Assembly (NCBI GenBank): GCA_963677445.2
Contig: CAXXGF010000003.1
Span: 1 to 64,000, forward strand
Direction: 5' to 3'
DNA length: 64,000 nucleotides
Origin: G963677445 sp963677445
GTDB taxonomy: Bacteria; Bacteroidota; Ignavibacteria; Ignavibacteriales; Melioribacteraceae
This document shows positions 26,808 through 36,200 of this stretch, piece by piece. The first letter of the stretch is position 1. Every line of letters begins with the position of its first letter. The translations under genes were made by a program, and so were the position numbers. The notes under the pieces were generated by a model that had not been told where the DNA came from, made no database searches, and saw only the letters and a list, made by a program, of their open reading frames with translations.

Positions 26808-27083
26808 ATAAGAGATTGAATGAATTTATTATTTTAAAAATGTGGCTTTCCAGTTTATCTGCCTTAGGCATGGGCCTCCCTCTGCGGCGGGCGGGCTGCG
26901 GGAATAACACTTTTTTAACTATACCTGGCTCCAATAGCTGTGTCATCCCGGTTTGCTGACCGTGCTTTTCGAATGGCAAGATAGTGCCGCGGCAGACAGG
27001 TCCGAATCAAATATAGTGTTAACAAAATCTTTTATATAGGACTCATATTAAATAAACCGCAATTAAAATTTTATTCAATTTTT

Positions 27084-28019
27084 TTACTCCGATACCTTCC
27101 CCATAAAATCCAGAATATACTCCCCCGTTCTTTCAAACCAGGGTTCAAAAAGCCAGAAGGAATGGGGCGCGTCCTCAAATGTGCGCACTTCACTGTATAT
27201 AGAATATTTATTTAGTTTTTCGATTACCTCATCCCTGCCGCAATGGAAACGGGGCATAGAGCTGTTTATAAAAAGTACAGGTGGTGAATCCTCCCCTACA
27301 TAATAAAGTGGAGAAGCTTCTTTCCACAACTCAGGCTTTTCGGCATACCTGCCTCCGAACCACAATCCCGCCGATGATTTTTTTTTCTTCGGATCATCTT
27401 CAAATTTTCTTACCTCTTCCGAGGTGAAATCCATTATGCCATCTATATTGAGGATTGCGCAAAACTGTTTATCGTAAGTAAACCCCGTAAGTCCCGCCAT
27501 TTGCGCCCCCGCGGAACTGCCCATTATGGCAATTTTATCCCGGTCTATATTATATTTTTCAGCGTTTGCCCATACCCATCCTGCGGCGTTTTTTATATCA
27601 TCAATTGCCGCCGGGTACTTTGCCTCGGGTGATAACCGGTATTCAACGGCGATTGATATTATTCCCTTTTTCGCGAGAAAAGCCGCGAGAGGGAACATCA
27701 GACTTTTATCTCCCGATCTCCATCCGCCGCCATGTATCATTATCACAGCCGGCTTCAGTTTGTTATCTTCATTCGCCGCTCTGAACAGATTGAGTGAAAG
27801 GGGCCGCCCCGATGAGTTGTCATAAACAATTTCCTCCATAATCACCTCATCCCTATTTTTATAAACCACAGGTTTAATGAAAGGATAATCCTTTACATAT
27901 TTCTGGTACGCACTGTAAAGCGTATAAAAAGTATCCCTCGGAACATCGTTGAATTTTATTTCCTGCGGAAAGAGGAGTGACATGTTTACTAAACAAAATA
28001 TGATTACAAGTTTTTTCAT
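27084..28019 (-). CDS. Exported alpha/beta hydrolase (esterase/lipase, HSL-BD-FAE type)
   Basis: A 311-residue enzyme. Signal peptide MKKLVIIFCLVNMSLLFPQE. Catalytic pieces: oxyanion HGGGW at 96-100, nucleophile elbow GSSAG with S169, and the C-terminal His in EDAPHSFWLF near 292; an acidic residue in the HCGRDEVIEKL segment would complete the triad. This fits the acetylxylan/feruloyl-type esterases or steryl-type HSL relatives exported to the periplasm. Substrate cannot be fixed, but carbohydrate-ester cleavage would suit an organism with secreted glycosidases. Gene lies alone on the minus strand; the gap 28020-28340 on its 5' side carries the promoter of the next plus-strand gene. Confidence 0.8.
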   Translation of the reverse strand: MKKLVIIFCLVNMSLLFPQEIKFNDVPRDTFYTLYSAYQKYVKDYPFIKPVVYKNRDEVIMEEIVYDNSSGRPLSLNLFRAANEDNKLKPAVIMIHGGGWRSGDKSLMFPLAAFLAKKGIISIAVEYRLSPEAKYPAAIDDIKNAAGWVWANAEKYNIDRDKIAIMGSSAGAQMAGLTGFTYDKQFCAILNIDGIMDFTSEEVRKFEDDPKKKKSSAGLWFGGRYAEKPELWKEASPLYYVGEDSPPVLFINSSMPRFHCGRDEVIEKLNKYSIYSEVRTFEDAPHSFWLFEPWFERTGEYILDFMGKVSE

Positions 28020-28276
28020 TATTACTGCACGTTTATTTTAATTGTTTTTTTATCCCCAAACATGTAAATCGCTGCCGGCAATTTATTATCTCTTTTTTGC
28101 TCACTAAGTCATACAAAAATAATAAAAAGAGAAATAGGTTACCGAATAAACAGTGAAATAATTTTGTCATCTTTTGTGAGATAGCGGCAAAGCTTTTTGC
28201 CGTTAATTGTTAATCTCAAAAGCCTCTTAAAAATCAATTCATCATTCATAATTCACCATTCACAATTCTTTTCCTT

Positions 28277-28309
28277 CTTGCTAAAACAACCATAATATCT
28301 TATTTTTTG
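28277..28309 (+). promoter_or_regulatory. Probable promoter of the GNAT gene
   Basis: CTTG (28277-28280), 20-base spacer, TATTTTTTG (28301-28309) resembles the Bacteroidota consensus with one extra T in the -7 box. The ATG follows at 28341. Confidence 0.4.
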
Positions 28310-28340
28310 CCCTCAGGTATGTTTATTTATTGAGGTATGT

Positions 28341-28889
28341 ATGAGTGATTTTAAGAAAGAAGCTTTCCTTCAGGGGAAAAAAATATTCCTTCGGGCATTC
28401 AGGGAAGGTGATGAAGAAATGATCAGCCGTATTGAAAACCACCCCGACCCTCGGAAGACCCTTTTTTACGCGCTGCCCACCACAATAGAACAGCAGCGGG
28501 ATAAAGCGGATAAATTTATCAGTGATCCCAATTCGGTTGTTTTTACCATCTGCCGTAATGAAGACAATGAGCCTGTCGGTCAAACCGCCCTGTTGCGTAT
28601 TGACTGGGTGGGCCGCATGGCAATATTTTATATCGGCATAGCGGATAAGGAGAACTGGTCAAAAGGTTATGGTTCGGAAGCTACAAGAATGATCATTGAT
28701 TATGGAATCAATACCCTCAACCTTAACAGAATTCAGCTTCATGTAGCCGCGGAAAATGAAGCCGCAGTAAAAGTTTACCAGAAAACCGGATTTAAAATCG
28801 AAGGCACTCTGCGTCAGGCAATGTTCCATGAAGGCCGCTACTGCGATTTTTACGTAATGGGACTGCTGAAAAGTGAGTTAGTTAGTTAA
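28341..28889 (+). CDS. GNAT family N-acetyltransferase (RimJ/RimL-like)
   Basis: A 182-residue acetyltransferase. It shows FLRAFREGDEEMISRIENHP at the N-terminus, the central FYIGIADKENWSKGYGSEAT with the acetyl-CoA-binding motif (GYGSEA, equivalent to Q/RxxGxG/A), and the C-terminal LNRIQLHVAAENEAAVKVYQ, KTGFKIEGTLR, which is the signature of the RimJ/SpeG-like GNAT branch. It transfers an acetyl group to a primary amine; acceptor (protein N-terminus, polyamine or antibiotic) is unknown. Stand-alone gene with its own promoter. Confidence 0.9.
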   Translation: MSDFKKEAFLQGKKIFLRAFREGDEEMISRIENHPDPRKTLFYALPTTIEQQRDKADKFISDPNSVVFTICRNEDNEPVGQTALLRIDWVGRMAIFYIGIADKENWSKGYGSEATRMIIDYGINTLNLNRIQLHVAAENEAAVKVYQKTGFKIEGTLRQAMFHEGRYCDFYVMGLLKSELVS

Positions 28890-29105
28890 AGTAAGTTCGG
28901 AATAAGGAAATAAAAACAGGAAACATTTCAGTGTAACTATAAATTAGTTTCTTACTTTAAACAGCAAAATATTGTTTTGTGCAAGCTCATAAATATGAGT
29001 TGTAATAAAAAAAAACTATTCCATAAGCAGTCAAATTTTATGCAAAATGGTTAGAATTTATCAGCGAGTAAAAAGTTTTATTGCCAAGTAGAAGTTTTAT
29101 GGTTA

Positions 29106-29185
29106 CTCGAGGTAAGTCCTCCCCCGTCAATGGAGAAGAACACTTCATTGACACCCCCTTCGGAGGCAATGGCGCTAAGATAGAG
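29106..29185 (+). repeat. CTCGAGGTAAGTCC-family dispersed repeat, copy 1
   Basis: Begins CTCGAGGTAAGTCCTCCCCC, includes CAATGGAG/CTTCATTG as an imperfect internal hairpin and ends GAGGCAATGGCGCTAAGATAGAG-like text. Related copies: 47969-48044 (same strand) and 50683-50816 (opposite strand, expanded). Lies in the gap 28890-29324 with no gene otherwise. Confidence 0.65.
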
Positions 29186-29324
29186 TAAAAATATAGTATT
29201 TTTTGTTTTTCTCTGGTTCTTCTTTTTGGCTCTGTCAACTCAGGAATTACTAAATAAAGTTTATTACCTGTTCAATAATTACTTTTATAATGGTACTATT
29301 TATTTTTCAAAACCCGGGATTAGT

Positions 29325-30632
29325 ATGAAAATTTTATATGCTCTGCTTTTTGCGTTAAGTATCAACTCATATTCACAAACAATTTTTGAAAAAGAACCTG
29401 ATGTCCGTGTAAGAATAATTGAATCAGCCGATACATTGAGGATGAATTTCACCGGCAAATGGGTATCAAAACAGGCTACCCATGCGGGAATACTTACAGG
29501 CAGCAGCGGAGAAGCTCTTTTTTTTGTAAAGGAGGGGCGAATTTTAATGACCGCCGAAAAGATCACCTCACCCTGCGACGGTCCGAAAGTTTCTTTCCGT
29601 TATGGAAAACCCGGCGATGAAATTGAGATAAAGGATGTGCCATACGGAACTGGCTGGTGGTGGGGAGGCAGAGAGGACCGGCTTTATGAGGGAGAAATAA
29701 GTATACACCTCGATAAATCGGGGAAAATGTCTGTTGTAGTAAAGCTTCCTCTTGAGCAATACCTGAAAGGTGTTATACCTTATGAAATCGGGGGAGACGC
29801 TCCCCTCGAAGCGCTAAAAGCCCAGGCGGTCGCGGCCCGCTCCGAAGCGGTTGTCGCTCTTGAATCAGGCATGTATTCCGGCCCCGGGTATGACCTGACA
29901 TCCGATGTTGAATGCCAGGTATTCAGTGGCAATAAAAGAAGAACAAAAAATTCAGACAGGGCAGTTGCGCAGACCAGAGGTATCACGTTGAGCGAACAGG
30001 GCAAAGTAATAAATGCCTATTATGCCTCGAATTGCGGAGGCGCGTCTGAGATAATTAAATATGTCTGGCCCGACCGACCGCGACCTGCCACATATATAGA
30101 AGCCCGGAAAGACCATTCCGGAAACCGGCAGATAGATCTGAGCGATGAAGACAACGCTAAAAAGTGGATACTCTCGGAACCGGAAGTTAACTGCAATCCA
30201 AACCTCGGCACAGCATTGCCATCCTGGAGTCAGAAAAATTTCAGATGGAAGCGGAAATATAATATTGATGAATTATCTGAAACTCTGTCGGCCGGAAAGG
30301 ATTATGGGAAACTGCTCGCCATAAATCCCCTGAAAAGAGGAAAGTCGGGCAGGATATATCACGCGAGTTTCCAGTTTGAAAATGGCAGTTTCGAAACCAC
30401 CGGCGAACTTGCAATAAGAATGCTCTTTCATCCCCCCCTCAGAAGCTCCTGTTTTATTGTTGACAAAACCGATTCTTCATTTATTCTTCGCGGCGCGGGA
30501 TGGGGCCACGGAGTGGGAATGTGCCAGTCAGGCGCCGTCTCAATCGCCAAAAATGGCGGCAATTTCAAAAAAATCCTGAACCATTATTATCCTGAAGCCG
30601 CGATAATAAATATCTACCCTGAAAAAAAGTGA
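29325..30632 (+). CDS. SpoIID/LytB domain protein (peptidoglycan lytic transglycosylase-like)
   Basis: A 435-residue exported protein. Start at ATG 29325 is preferred as it opens a signal peptide (MKILYALLFALSINSYSQ). The SpoIID domain runs from about residue 120 to 400: LPLEQYLKGVIPYEIGGDAP with catalytic-type E154, LEALKAQAVAARSEAVVAL, CQVFSG, AVAQTRGITLSEQGKVINAY, YASNCGGASE, and near the end GAGWGHGVGMCQSGA. SpoIID cleaves glycan strands from which peptides were removed. In non-sporulating Gram-negatives such proteins are thought to act on the cell wall. No SpoIIP or amidase partner is nearby. Confidence 0.9.
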   Translation: MKILYALLFALSINSYSQTIFEKEPDVRVRIIESADTLRMNFTGKWVSKQATHAGILTGSSGEALFFVKEGRILMTAEKITSPCDGPKVSFRYGKPGDEIEIKDVPYGTGWWWGGREDRLYEGEISIHLDKSGKMSVVVKLPLEQYLKGVIPYEIGGDAPLEALKAQAVAARSEAVVALESGMYSGPGYDLTSDVECQVFSGNKRRTKNSDRAVAQTRGITLSEQGKVINAYYASNCGGASEIIKYVWPDRPRPATYIEARKDHSGNRQIDLSDEDNAKKWILSEPEVNCNPNLGTALPSWSQKNFRWKRKYNIDELSETLSAGKDYGKLLAINPLKRGKSGRIYHASFQFENGSFETTGELAIRMLFHPPLRSSCFIVDKTDSSFILRGAGWGHGVGMCQSGAVSIAKNGGNFKKILNHYYPEAAIINIYPEKK

Positions 30633-30690
30633 AATGGCCTTTCACAGCAGGGCTAAACTCTTAAGCTAAAGATTATAAGCACTAAAAATG

Positions 30691-30742
30691 TTCCCGAAGG
30701 GGGCAAAGCCGAATAACCACGGGGTGTTCCCCGTGGGGACGG
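30691..30742. repeat. Core fragment of the MITE-like family
   Basis: TTCCCGAAGGGGGCAAAGCC, then aataaccacggggtgttccc and cgtggggacgg, match the GC-rich core of copies 2 and 3, and the following gcgcaacatcacc matches copy 1. The 18-bp ends are not recognisable, so this is a decayed or incomplete copy between the SpoIID and quinone reductase genes. Confidence 0.65.
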
Positions 30743-30846
30743 AAACAAAAAATGCGCAACATCACCGAAAGGTAGCAATCAGAAACACATCTCTACTGAA
30801 AAGAAAACATGAATTTGGAATAAAGCACACAATCATTTTAAGATAA

Positions 30847-31449
30847 TTACTCCATGCCGAAACCATCCCTTCCGATTTCATAAGCCCTTTTCAGATTCCT
30901 CTCCCTGTTTTCCTCCGGATATATCATTCCCCCCAATATGACCATCTCCTTTTCCCCGAAACGGGGACCGAGCCTGTCATCCAGCATAATATTCCGCATG
31001 CTGGCGGCTATCCCGATTTCTTCGAGGAATTCTTCAGGGTGCCCCGCTGTGCATATCACCAGACCCTTTTTAATCTTTTTCATCGCCCCATCAGCATGCC
31101 CCGCTTCATCATAACCATACGCGTAACCGACAGTATAAACACGGTCAAACCAGCCTTTCATAATCGCCGGGCAGTCGCTCCACCAAAGGGGGTAAAGGAA
31201 TATTACCATATCGGCGCCGGCCAGCTTTTTCTGCTCAGCCGCCACATCTTCCGGAACAGTCAGATCAAGCCGGACATTACCTTCCCGCTCATATTCTTCC
31301 GCCGACATCTCAGCCCGGAAATTCATCTCGTAAAGATCGGACAAAATAATATTATGACCCGCTTCATTCAAACCTTTCATAAGATTATCAAGAACGGAAC
31401 GGGTAAAACTATTTTTCCCCGGGTGGGCGTAAATAATTAAAGTTTTCAT
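30847..31449 (-). CDS. Flavodoxin-fold NAD(P)H:quinone oxidoreductase
   Basis: A 200-residue protein of the NQO1/MdaB-like Flavodoxin_2 family: N-terminal MKTLIIYAHPGKNSFTRSVL (phosphate loop for FMN/FAD), DMVIFLYPLWWSDCPAIMKG followed by WFDRVYTVGYAYGYD (flavin isoalloxazine loop), and GLVICTAGHPEEF. Such enzymes reduce quinones by two electrons and protect against semiquinone stress; here the hydride donor and electron acceptor are unknown. Length is normal. The gene stands alone. Confidence 0.85.
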   Translation of the reverse strand: MKTLIIYAHPGKNSFTRSVLDNLMKGLNEAGHNIILSDLYEMNFRAEMSAEEYEREGNVRLDLTVPEDVAAEQKKLAGADMVIFLYPLWWSDCPAIMKGWFDRVYTVGYAYGYDEAGHADGAMKKIKKGLVICTAGHPEEFLEEIGIAASMRNIMLDDRLGPRFGEKEMVILGGMIYPEENRERNLKRAYEIGRDGFGME

Positions 31450-31810
31450 ATGTGCCTGCCAAATTTTTATTTCGCCCCTTCAGGGTTTGGTATTAGTTGA
31501 TTGATTTCTTTCAATAATCATTTCATCCCTTGTATGTTAAAAGTAGGAAAATAAGGTAGGAAAGTAAAATATTTTAAAGAAAAATTTAATTAAGAACTCT
31601 CCTGAAGTAAACAAAACAGAAAGAGCTTTATAGATTTAGAATCGCGGCCTGACTATAGGCAACATGTTATTGGCGGGCTTTATTGACAAATTTTGCTCTC
31701 CGGATTATCCTCAACATGTTAACGTTAGTGTGGTGATAAGAGCCTAAGCTGGCAAAGCCAGAACCAAAAAGAAATTCAAAAAAAAACGTTCTCGTTCTCG
31801 TAATCGTCCT

Positions 31811-31893
31811 CGTACTCGGCTTTATTTTTCTATGGCGAATTTTTCGAGTACGATAACGAGTACCGCTTCGCCACCAGAGGGATGTGCCATGAG
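31811..31893. repeat. GAGTACCGCT-family dispersed repeat, copy 2, with CGTACTCG/CGAGTACG hairpin
   Basis: CGTACTCG (31811 on) and CGAGTACG (about 31845-31852) are perfect inverted 8-mers around an A/T-rich loop; then aacgagtaccgcttcgccac and agggatgtgccatgag match 23139-23179. Part of the gene-free gap 31450-32691. Confidence 0.55.
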
Positions 31894-32094
31894 TACGAGT
31901 ACGACTATTTTAATCAATTTACTCAATTCAATAGACTGGCAAGCCAGAAGTGAAATAACAAGGGGACTCATGGGACAAATGAGACTATTTGTTTTTTCCC
32001 AATTACATGCCCGATTGATTGTCATTCCGGTTTTTTGCCTCCTTTGCAAAAAGACCGGAATCTAATGCCGATTTTTACTGCCAACCAGCAATAA

Positions 32095-32140
32095 TTTTGC
32101 CATTTTGCGTAGAATTTGACTCCTTACGGACTACTCTTAC
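32095..32140 (+). repeat. TTTTGCCATTTTGCG-family repeat, copy 2
   Basis: TTTTGCCATTTTGCGTAGAA, then tttgactccttacggactac. It belongs to the gap 31450-32691, where no gene could be supported. Confidence 0.65.
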
Positions 32141-32257
32141 TCTGATTTTTTAAAATCGATATCGAAAAATAATCATGTTATCCTTAAATCCTTTAATCAT
32201 GGTTCAGACAGTGGCGGGGCTGGATAATACGCATACTGTCATTTCCTTGCCAGCCGC

Positions 32258-32330
32258 TCTTTGGGCTAAAGCCATTTGGGGTTGCCCGGTTTTCCCACAT
32301 ATCTCCGGCCTAAAGGCGCGGAGTTATTTT
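32258..32330 (+). repeat. GTTGCCCGGTTTTCC-family dispersed repeat, copy 1
   Basis: TCTTTGGGCTAAAGCC, then GTTGCCCGGTTTTCCCACAT and atctccggcctaaaggcgcg. It contains small palindromes (GGCTAAAGCC; CGGCCTAAAGGCGC). A second copy with the same order is at 38603-38669. Confidence 0.55.
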
Positions 32331-32627
32331 AAAATCGAATTACTATATGTGATCTAGACTAAGGTGAAAATCATAATCTTAATCTTAATCATAAGCTGAC
32401 AGAGCCAGAAAAAAAAGTGGCTAGTGGAGAGTGAAGAGATAAGAACCAGCAATTTTTCTTTAAGATAACTTCAAAATCCCAAAAAAGTCCCGTCAGGGAC
32501 GACAGATAATAGCCCCGCAATTCATTGTGGGGAAATAAGTTAAGAGGTTGATTAAAAGTCCCGCCAGGGATTCTCCGCGGCGAACAGGCAGACAGTATTC
32601 CCCGGTAAATTGATGGTCAAATAAAAC

Positions 32628-32670
32628 TTTGCCATTTTGCGTAGAATTTAACTCCTTACGGAATAGTCTG
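32628..32670 (+). repeat. TTTTGCCATTTTGCG-family repeat, copy 3
   Basis: CTTTGCCATTTTGCGTAGAA, then tttaactccttacggaatag. It sits directly upstream of the T9SS remnant at 32692, marking the point to the left of which the coding sequence of that gene is lost. Two GC-rich pieces at about 32488-32525 and 32560-32605 (tcccgtcagggac, tcccgccaggga) resemble the MITE core. Confidence 0.6.
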
Positions 32671-32691
32671 CCATAAAAAGCAAGAATATTA

Positions 32692-33108
32692 TTGTTAAGT
32701 CGCTTAATGGGCATTGGTCCGACTTTTACCGGGAATTATAACCCATTTTCAACATTAACAGAAACCCTGCGCGGCGCATACATAAACGGAGTGGTTTATG
32801 GCGATACCACCCTGACAAATATTAAAAGAGAGGAGACACTTCCTTCGGAATTTTATCTTTCCGAAGCTTACCCAAATCCCTTCAACCCGTCAACAAAACT
32901 GGATTATTCAGTTCCGGAATATTCTCTGGTAACAGCGGAATTATTTGATATAAAAGGAGAACAGGTTGCTGCTTCGTTCAATGAATATAAAACTCCGGGC
33001 AGTTATTCTGTTGTGGTGGAAATGGGGGATTACGTCAGCGGAGTATATATAATAAAATTATCAGCAGGCAAACAATATATCACCAGAAAAATCATTCTTT
33101 TGAAATAA
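32692..33108 (+). pseudogene. C-terminal remnant of a T9SS-secreted protein
   Basis: The frame encodes 138 residues: GAYINGVVYGDTTLTNIKRE, a common end of the last cargo domain, and then a complete T9SS sorting domain (SEAYPNPFNPSTKLDYSVPE to TRKIILLK). There is no signal peptide and no N-terminal domain; a dispersed repeat lies just before the open frame. A sorting domain without a Sec signal cannot reach the T9SS, so this is most likely the leftover 3' end of a larger gene removed by deletion or repeat recombination. A hairpin terminator remains downstream. Confidence 0.7.
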
Positions 33109-33133
33109 AAACATTTTCAAATATTTTTATTTA

Positions 33134-33162
33134 GCGGGGGCGGTTCAATGCTCCCCGTTTTC
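33134..33162 (+). terminator. Terminator of the T9SS remnant
   Basis: GCGGGGGC and GCTCCCCGT pair with one bulge around GGTTCAAT and are followed by TTTTCCTCCTCCTTT; 25 bases after the stop at 33108. Confidence 0.5.
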
Positions 33163-33278
33163 CTCCTCCTTTATTGCCAAAGTCTCCTTTTGATTTCCCT
33201 TCTCATTTCGTTAAATTGTAACATTTCGTTTTGGTACAAAAAAAACAGTTCCACACAAAAAGCAGACCTGGTATTTTA

Positions 33279-36200
33279 ATGAAAACAACAAAATTTTCCT
33301 TTTTGATACTGATTATCTACATTTTTCCTTCCATAACCCCAATAATGGCGCAAAAGGACAGGGAGAAATCTATTAGCATTTATTCCGACACACATAAAAA
33401 CGCCCCGTCCGATCTCCCCTACGCTCAATATTTTACGATGGCGGAATTCAAAAATTATGATCCGGCCTCTGATCCGGAAGCTCCTTATAACAGGAGTTCT
33501 GTCCCGTTATCAGACCGGTTTTTAACAGAGCAGACAATCGTTAATTCTCACGCGCGGATGGATGAGGCGGGAGTTTCCCCCCTGCCGGTATTTTCCGGAG
33601 GTTCTGTACCGGCGCAGGGAATCCTGAATAAAATGGGTTTATACGCCTACAGCAACTGGCAGTACACCGATGTGATGGTATACTGGGGAGGGGGGCCGGG
33701 GGTCGCGGGAATTAATGTGGTGATACCGGCAGCCTCAGCAGTGGACGCCGCGCACAGGAACGGAGTGCCGATAATGAGCAATGTTTTTTTCGCCCCGACT
33801 GCCTATGGAGGACAGATTAACTGGGTATGGGATTTTGTGGAAAAAGATGGCGATAGTTATATAATCGCCGATAAAATGATAGAAACCGCAGAATATTTCG
33901 GCTTCGACGGCTGGTTTATCAACCAGGAAACAGCCGGAGGCAACGCCGCCCTGGCAAATGAAATAATAGAATTGATGAAATATATCAAAGCCAATAGCGG
34001 CCTCGAGGTTTACTGGTATGACGCCATGACCGAATCGGGAACAATTTATTGGCAGGAACAGCTAAATGCCAATAACGACCGTTTTTTCCAGGATGGCTCC
34101 ACACGGGTTTCCGATTATATGTTTCTCGATTTCGGCTGGACTTCAACAAAACTGGCCAATTCAAACAGCTATGCCAGGAATCTCGACCGTGATCCCTATG
34201 AATTATACGCGGGAATTGATATAGCAGTCAACGGCTACAACACTTATGTTAACTGGAACGGAGTATTTCCAGAGGGGCAGGAACATGTAACTTCACTCGG
34301 GATGTACCGTCCGGATGATTTCCTCTGGTGGCAGGCTGCGGCTATTGATGAAAACCTCGCGAGGGAAAACCGCTTCTGGTCGGGAGCCAATGGCGACCCT
34401 TCCAATACAACCACCACCCGGACATGGAAGGGAATCGCTCATTACATCCCGGCAAATTCGGTTATTAATGATTTGCCTTTTTTCACAAACTTTAATTTCG
34501 GCGCCGGGGATAAATATTTTATAGATGGTGAAATGATATGCCCCGATAAATGGCTCGAGCAGGGCTGGAACAACCTCTCGCTTCAGGAAATTCTTCCCAC
34601 CTGGAGATGGATTGTTGATTCACAGGGAGAAAAACTCACTCCCGAATTTGATTTTACCGACGCTTATTATGGCGGAAATTGTTTAAAGATATCGGGAAAT
34701 CTATCATCCGATAACCATATAAAACTGTATAAGACCAGCCTGGATATCAATTCAAATACAAGGCTTGATATAGCCCTCAAACTGCCCGAGGCGGGGGAAA
34801 CCTCCATGCAGGCAGGTTTGCTTTTCGAAGAAAATCCGGGTGTGTACCAATTCATCAACGTTGGGAATATCTCAACAAACGACTGGGAAATAAAAACTCT
34901 TGACCTCTCTCCTTACGCGGGCAAAACTCTTGCTTCGATATCACTAAACTTTTTGGGCAACGGAAATACAGGCTACGAAATAAAAATCGGGAGAATCGGG
35001 GTGTATGATATTCCCGCGGAAACTCCCGCGCCCCCGGTTAATTTGTTTATTGAGAAAAAAACTCAGGAGGAGGATTACATTACTTTGCGGCTCCGGTGGG
35101 ATCATTCACCTGCTGATATTCACTGTTATAATATTTATAAAAAGAATAACGACGGCAGCCGTGTTTTCCTGGGAGCTACGCCCAATAACGCCTATTTTGT
35201 CCCATATATAAGCAATGAAATTGAAGACAGCCTTGTGACAATAGAACTTGAAGCGGTCGGCAAAAACTTCAGGAACTCCGACCCGGTATCAACTATTTTC
35301 GAATGGTTTTCACCACCCGCACAGTCATCCGCTCCAACTCCTGAAAATAACGCTGTTAATATAAGCAGAAATATTTCACTCTCCTGGCTTTCCGGTTCCG
35401 GCGCAACTTCGCATGATGTTTATTTCGGCCCGAGCAATCCGCCTCCCTTTGCCGGCAATCAGGCGGAAGCAGCTTTCAATCCGGGCGTTATGGACGCCAA
35501 TACCATATATTACTGGCAAATAACTGAAAGAAATAAATATTTCACCACCCCGGGAGAAGTATGGCAGTTCACAACCGGGGAAACTTTTGTAGATACCTCC
35601 GGTTATGCCCTCAATTTTGACGGAACCGATGACCTGCTCAATTGCGGAGCCGGCAGTTCGCTCAATATAACAGGCAGTGAGATAACCCTGGAAGCATGGA
35701 TAAATCCCTCCCAGTTTAAAGAGCATGTTTGGCAGGGAGTGGTGATTTCGAAAGACTATTCCGGAGGAGTGGGAGCAGATTACGGTTATTCACTTCGCTG
35801 CGGCGCTAACGGCCAGGTAAACCTGGTTCTCGGAAATGGGTCCTGGCATGAACTTACCTCGGATGAAAACTCCGTTGAGCTAAATAAATGGCAGCATATC
35901 GCCGCGACATATGACAGCCAGAAAATGGTTCTCTATGTTAATGGTGAGGAGATTAAAAGCCAGACAGCCGCCGGAATCAATATCCGGGGCAACAGCAATG
36001 CTCTTATGATAGGAGAATCTACCGGTTTTCCGGGCAGGGTATTTAACGGCAGAATTGATGAGGTGAGAATCTGGAATAAAGCCGGAACCAATGAACAGAT
36101 AAAGGCTTTAATGAATAAACAACTGGATGAAGTTTATTATGCCACCCCTGATAGCGGACTCGCGGGGTACTGGCAGCTCGATGAAGGCGCCGGACAAACA

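Noticed and set aside
32175..32357. Frame of 60 codons
   Set aside because: It coincides with the GTTGCCCGGTTTTCC dispersed repeat and so only translates repeat sequence.
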